NCBI GenBank assembly: GCA_009846005.1
Contig: VXYL01000068.1
Coordinates: 132,626 to 196,625 of the forward strand
DNA: 64,000 bases
Direction of reading: 5' to 3'
From: Gammaproteobacteria bacterium
Lineage (GTDB): Bacteria > Pseudomonadota > Gammaproteobacteria > Pseudomonadales > Azotimanducaceae
The notes beneath the pieces were generated by a model. The model was given only the letters and a program-made list of their open reading frames with translations. It was not told where the DNA came from and made no database searches. Positions 62,972 through 64,000 of the stretch are shown here, piece after piece. How positions within the stretch are numbered: position 1 is the stretch's first letter; each line of letters starts with the position of its first letter. Made by a program: the position numbers and the translations under genes.

Positions 62972-64000
62972 GTACGTCGCCTGCGCCTGCGTCCGTATAC
63001 CGCACCAAGGAGGGTCTTGGCCTCTGGGAGCATCGCGGCAAGGTGGCGGCGGCGGGAATCGGCCACTCGCCGACGTTCCGCCGATGGGACGGGACGCCGG
63101 AGAACTCGGTCGGCGGCATCAGCCTCCTGGCGCTCCGGCGTGCGATCGCCGATGCCGGCGTGAACCCGGCCGACATAGACGGTCTGGTCATGGACCCCAG
63201 CACGACCACCGGTGCCTTCTGGCCCCGGGGCAAACCGCTGCCTTGGGAGGCGATCAACGCCTACAACCGAACCGACGATCCGCTGGACGGCATCACGGGC
63301 CTTAGCGCCGCCTGGATCCTGGCCAACCTGCCGGAACTCACGGGAATCGAGTTCACGAACTACGGCGTTGGCTGCATGTCGAACGCCATCTGCGTCGCGG
63401 CCCAGGCCATCGGCGATGGGCGTGCACACACCTGCCTAGTGCTCAAGAGTTGGCACAACCTGGAAGGGCGCTACTACCAGGGCGGCGCCAACGCTGGCAA
63501 TGCGATTCCGGGATCGAGCGCCATCCGTTCGCTGTGGGGTACGCCGGCGTGTTTCGGCACCGCGGTGCAGTTTGCCGAGTACTGCCGCAAGTACGGCAAG
63601 AACCACGACATGATGGCGCCGTTCATCGAGAACTCGCGCCAGAACGGGCTCAAGTTCCCGGAAGGCTACTGGGCGCAACATCGGCCGGAGGAGATCACGC
63701 CCGAGGACTACCAGGCGGCGCGCTGGATCGCGAAGCCCGCCAACTTGTTCGACAACGACCTGCCGATCATGGTCTCGGCCGCCTACCTGTTCACCACTGC
63801 CGAACGCGCACGCCACCTCAAGCAGAAGCCGGTGTACATCCTCAACCACGCGACGAGCCGGACCCGGCCGCGCAGCCTGACGCCCACGCTCGACGAAGTG
63901 GAGGCGGACACCGCCCGCACCGCACGGAAGATCTACGAGGGGGCGGGCATCACCGCGGACGATCTATCCTTCGAGAACATGTACGACGGCTTTGCCCTGT
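62968..64000 (+). CDS. Thiolase-like (SCP2/Ltp2 type) protein, 3' end outside window
   Basis: The GTG start overlaps the DUF35 stop. About 344 residues are visible: VAAAGIGHSPTFRRWDGT, LLALRRAIADAGVNPADIDGLVMD, the active-Cys region NYGVGCMSNAICVAAQAIGDG, and LSFENMYDGFAL at the window edge. Lipid-transfer-protein-type thiolases paired with DUF35 act as thiolases or retro-aldolases on branched acyl-CoAs, including steroid side chains. The C-terminal part is not in the window. Confidence 0.86.
   Translation, partial: MSTSPAPASVYRTKEGLGLWEHRGKVAAAGIGHSPTFRRWDGTPENSVGGISLLALRRAIADAGVNPADIDGLVMDPSTTTGAFWPRGKPLPWEAINAYNRTDDPLDGITGLSAAWILANLPELTGIEFTNYGVGCMSNAICVAAQAIGDGRAHTCLVLKSWHNLEGRYYQGGANAGNAIPGSSAIRSLWGTPACFGTAVQFAEYCRKYGKNHDMMAPFIENSRQNGLKFPEGYWAQHRPEEITPEDYQAARWIAKPANLFDNDLPIMVSAAYLFTTAERARHLKQKPVYILNHATSRTRPRSLTPTLDEVEADTARTARKIYEGAGITADDLSFENMYDGFAL

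Overview
This window is a high-GC stretch of bacterial chromosome. Several gene orders are typical of Gammaproteobacteria: mrcA divergent from pilMNOPQ-aroKB, trxA-rho, hemC-hemD-hemX-hemY divergent from argH, and lptM-lysA-dapF-DUF484-xerC-HAD phosphatase. The gene content (luciferase-like monooxygenase, TauD dioxygenase, acyl-CoA dehydrogenase, MaoC/CitE enzymes, a DUF35-thiolase pair, a secreted ankyrin protein) suggests a free-living or host-associated aquatic or soil heterotroph. I cannot place the genus. I saw no rRNA, tRNA or CRISPR array.

Layout. 1-8.5 kb: coiled-coil gene end, secreted S41 peptidase, an unusual Clp-N/zinc-finger protein, alanine dehydrogenase with a divergent Lrp regulator, and a metallophosphoesterase lipoprotein. 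8.6-11.65 kb: NADAR gene and oxidoreductase, then a scrambled patch holding a decayed aroB 3' end fused to a NADAR 5' fragment, an IS630-like remnant and a secreted Cys-rich gene. 11.7-20.1 kb: aroB, aroK, pilQPONM and divergent mrcA. 20.2-27.2 kb: dsbB, a PDZ protein with an anti-sigma/ECF sigma pair, LLM oxidoreductase, secreted ankyrin protein, flavin disulfide reductase. 27.3-34.4 kb: hemB, trxA, rho, hemY/X/D/C. 34.5-42.7 kb: argH, lptM, lysA, dapF, DUF484, xerC, HAD phosphatase, a membrane-anchored nuclease-like protein and a steroid-5-alpha-reductase-like protein. 42.8-50.3 kb: methyltransferase, thrC, class II aldolase, AAA+ ATPase/VWA pair, frameshifted HpaI aldolase. 50.4-64 kb: accessory genes (Fic, phosphodiester glycosidase, acyl-CoA enzymes, DDAH-like hydrolase, CinA-like, SDR, nucleotidyltransferase pair, TauD, VOC, DUF35 and thiolase).

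The window is dotted with a family of short palindromic repeats that begin with the tetranucleotide GTAG. They occur singly or as inverted doublets of about 80-88 bp (GTAG at the left edge, CTAC at the right). They resemble REP/BIME elements of the GTAG type. In at least four genes the GTAG head supplies the TAG stop codon, and in two genes the repeat is translated. This family, the Clp-N/zinc-finger protein and the scrambled aroB patch are the most interesting features.

Start codons were chosen by eye from Shine-Dalgarno-like sequence and family N-termini, so several differ from the longest open frame.
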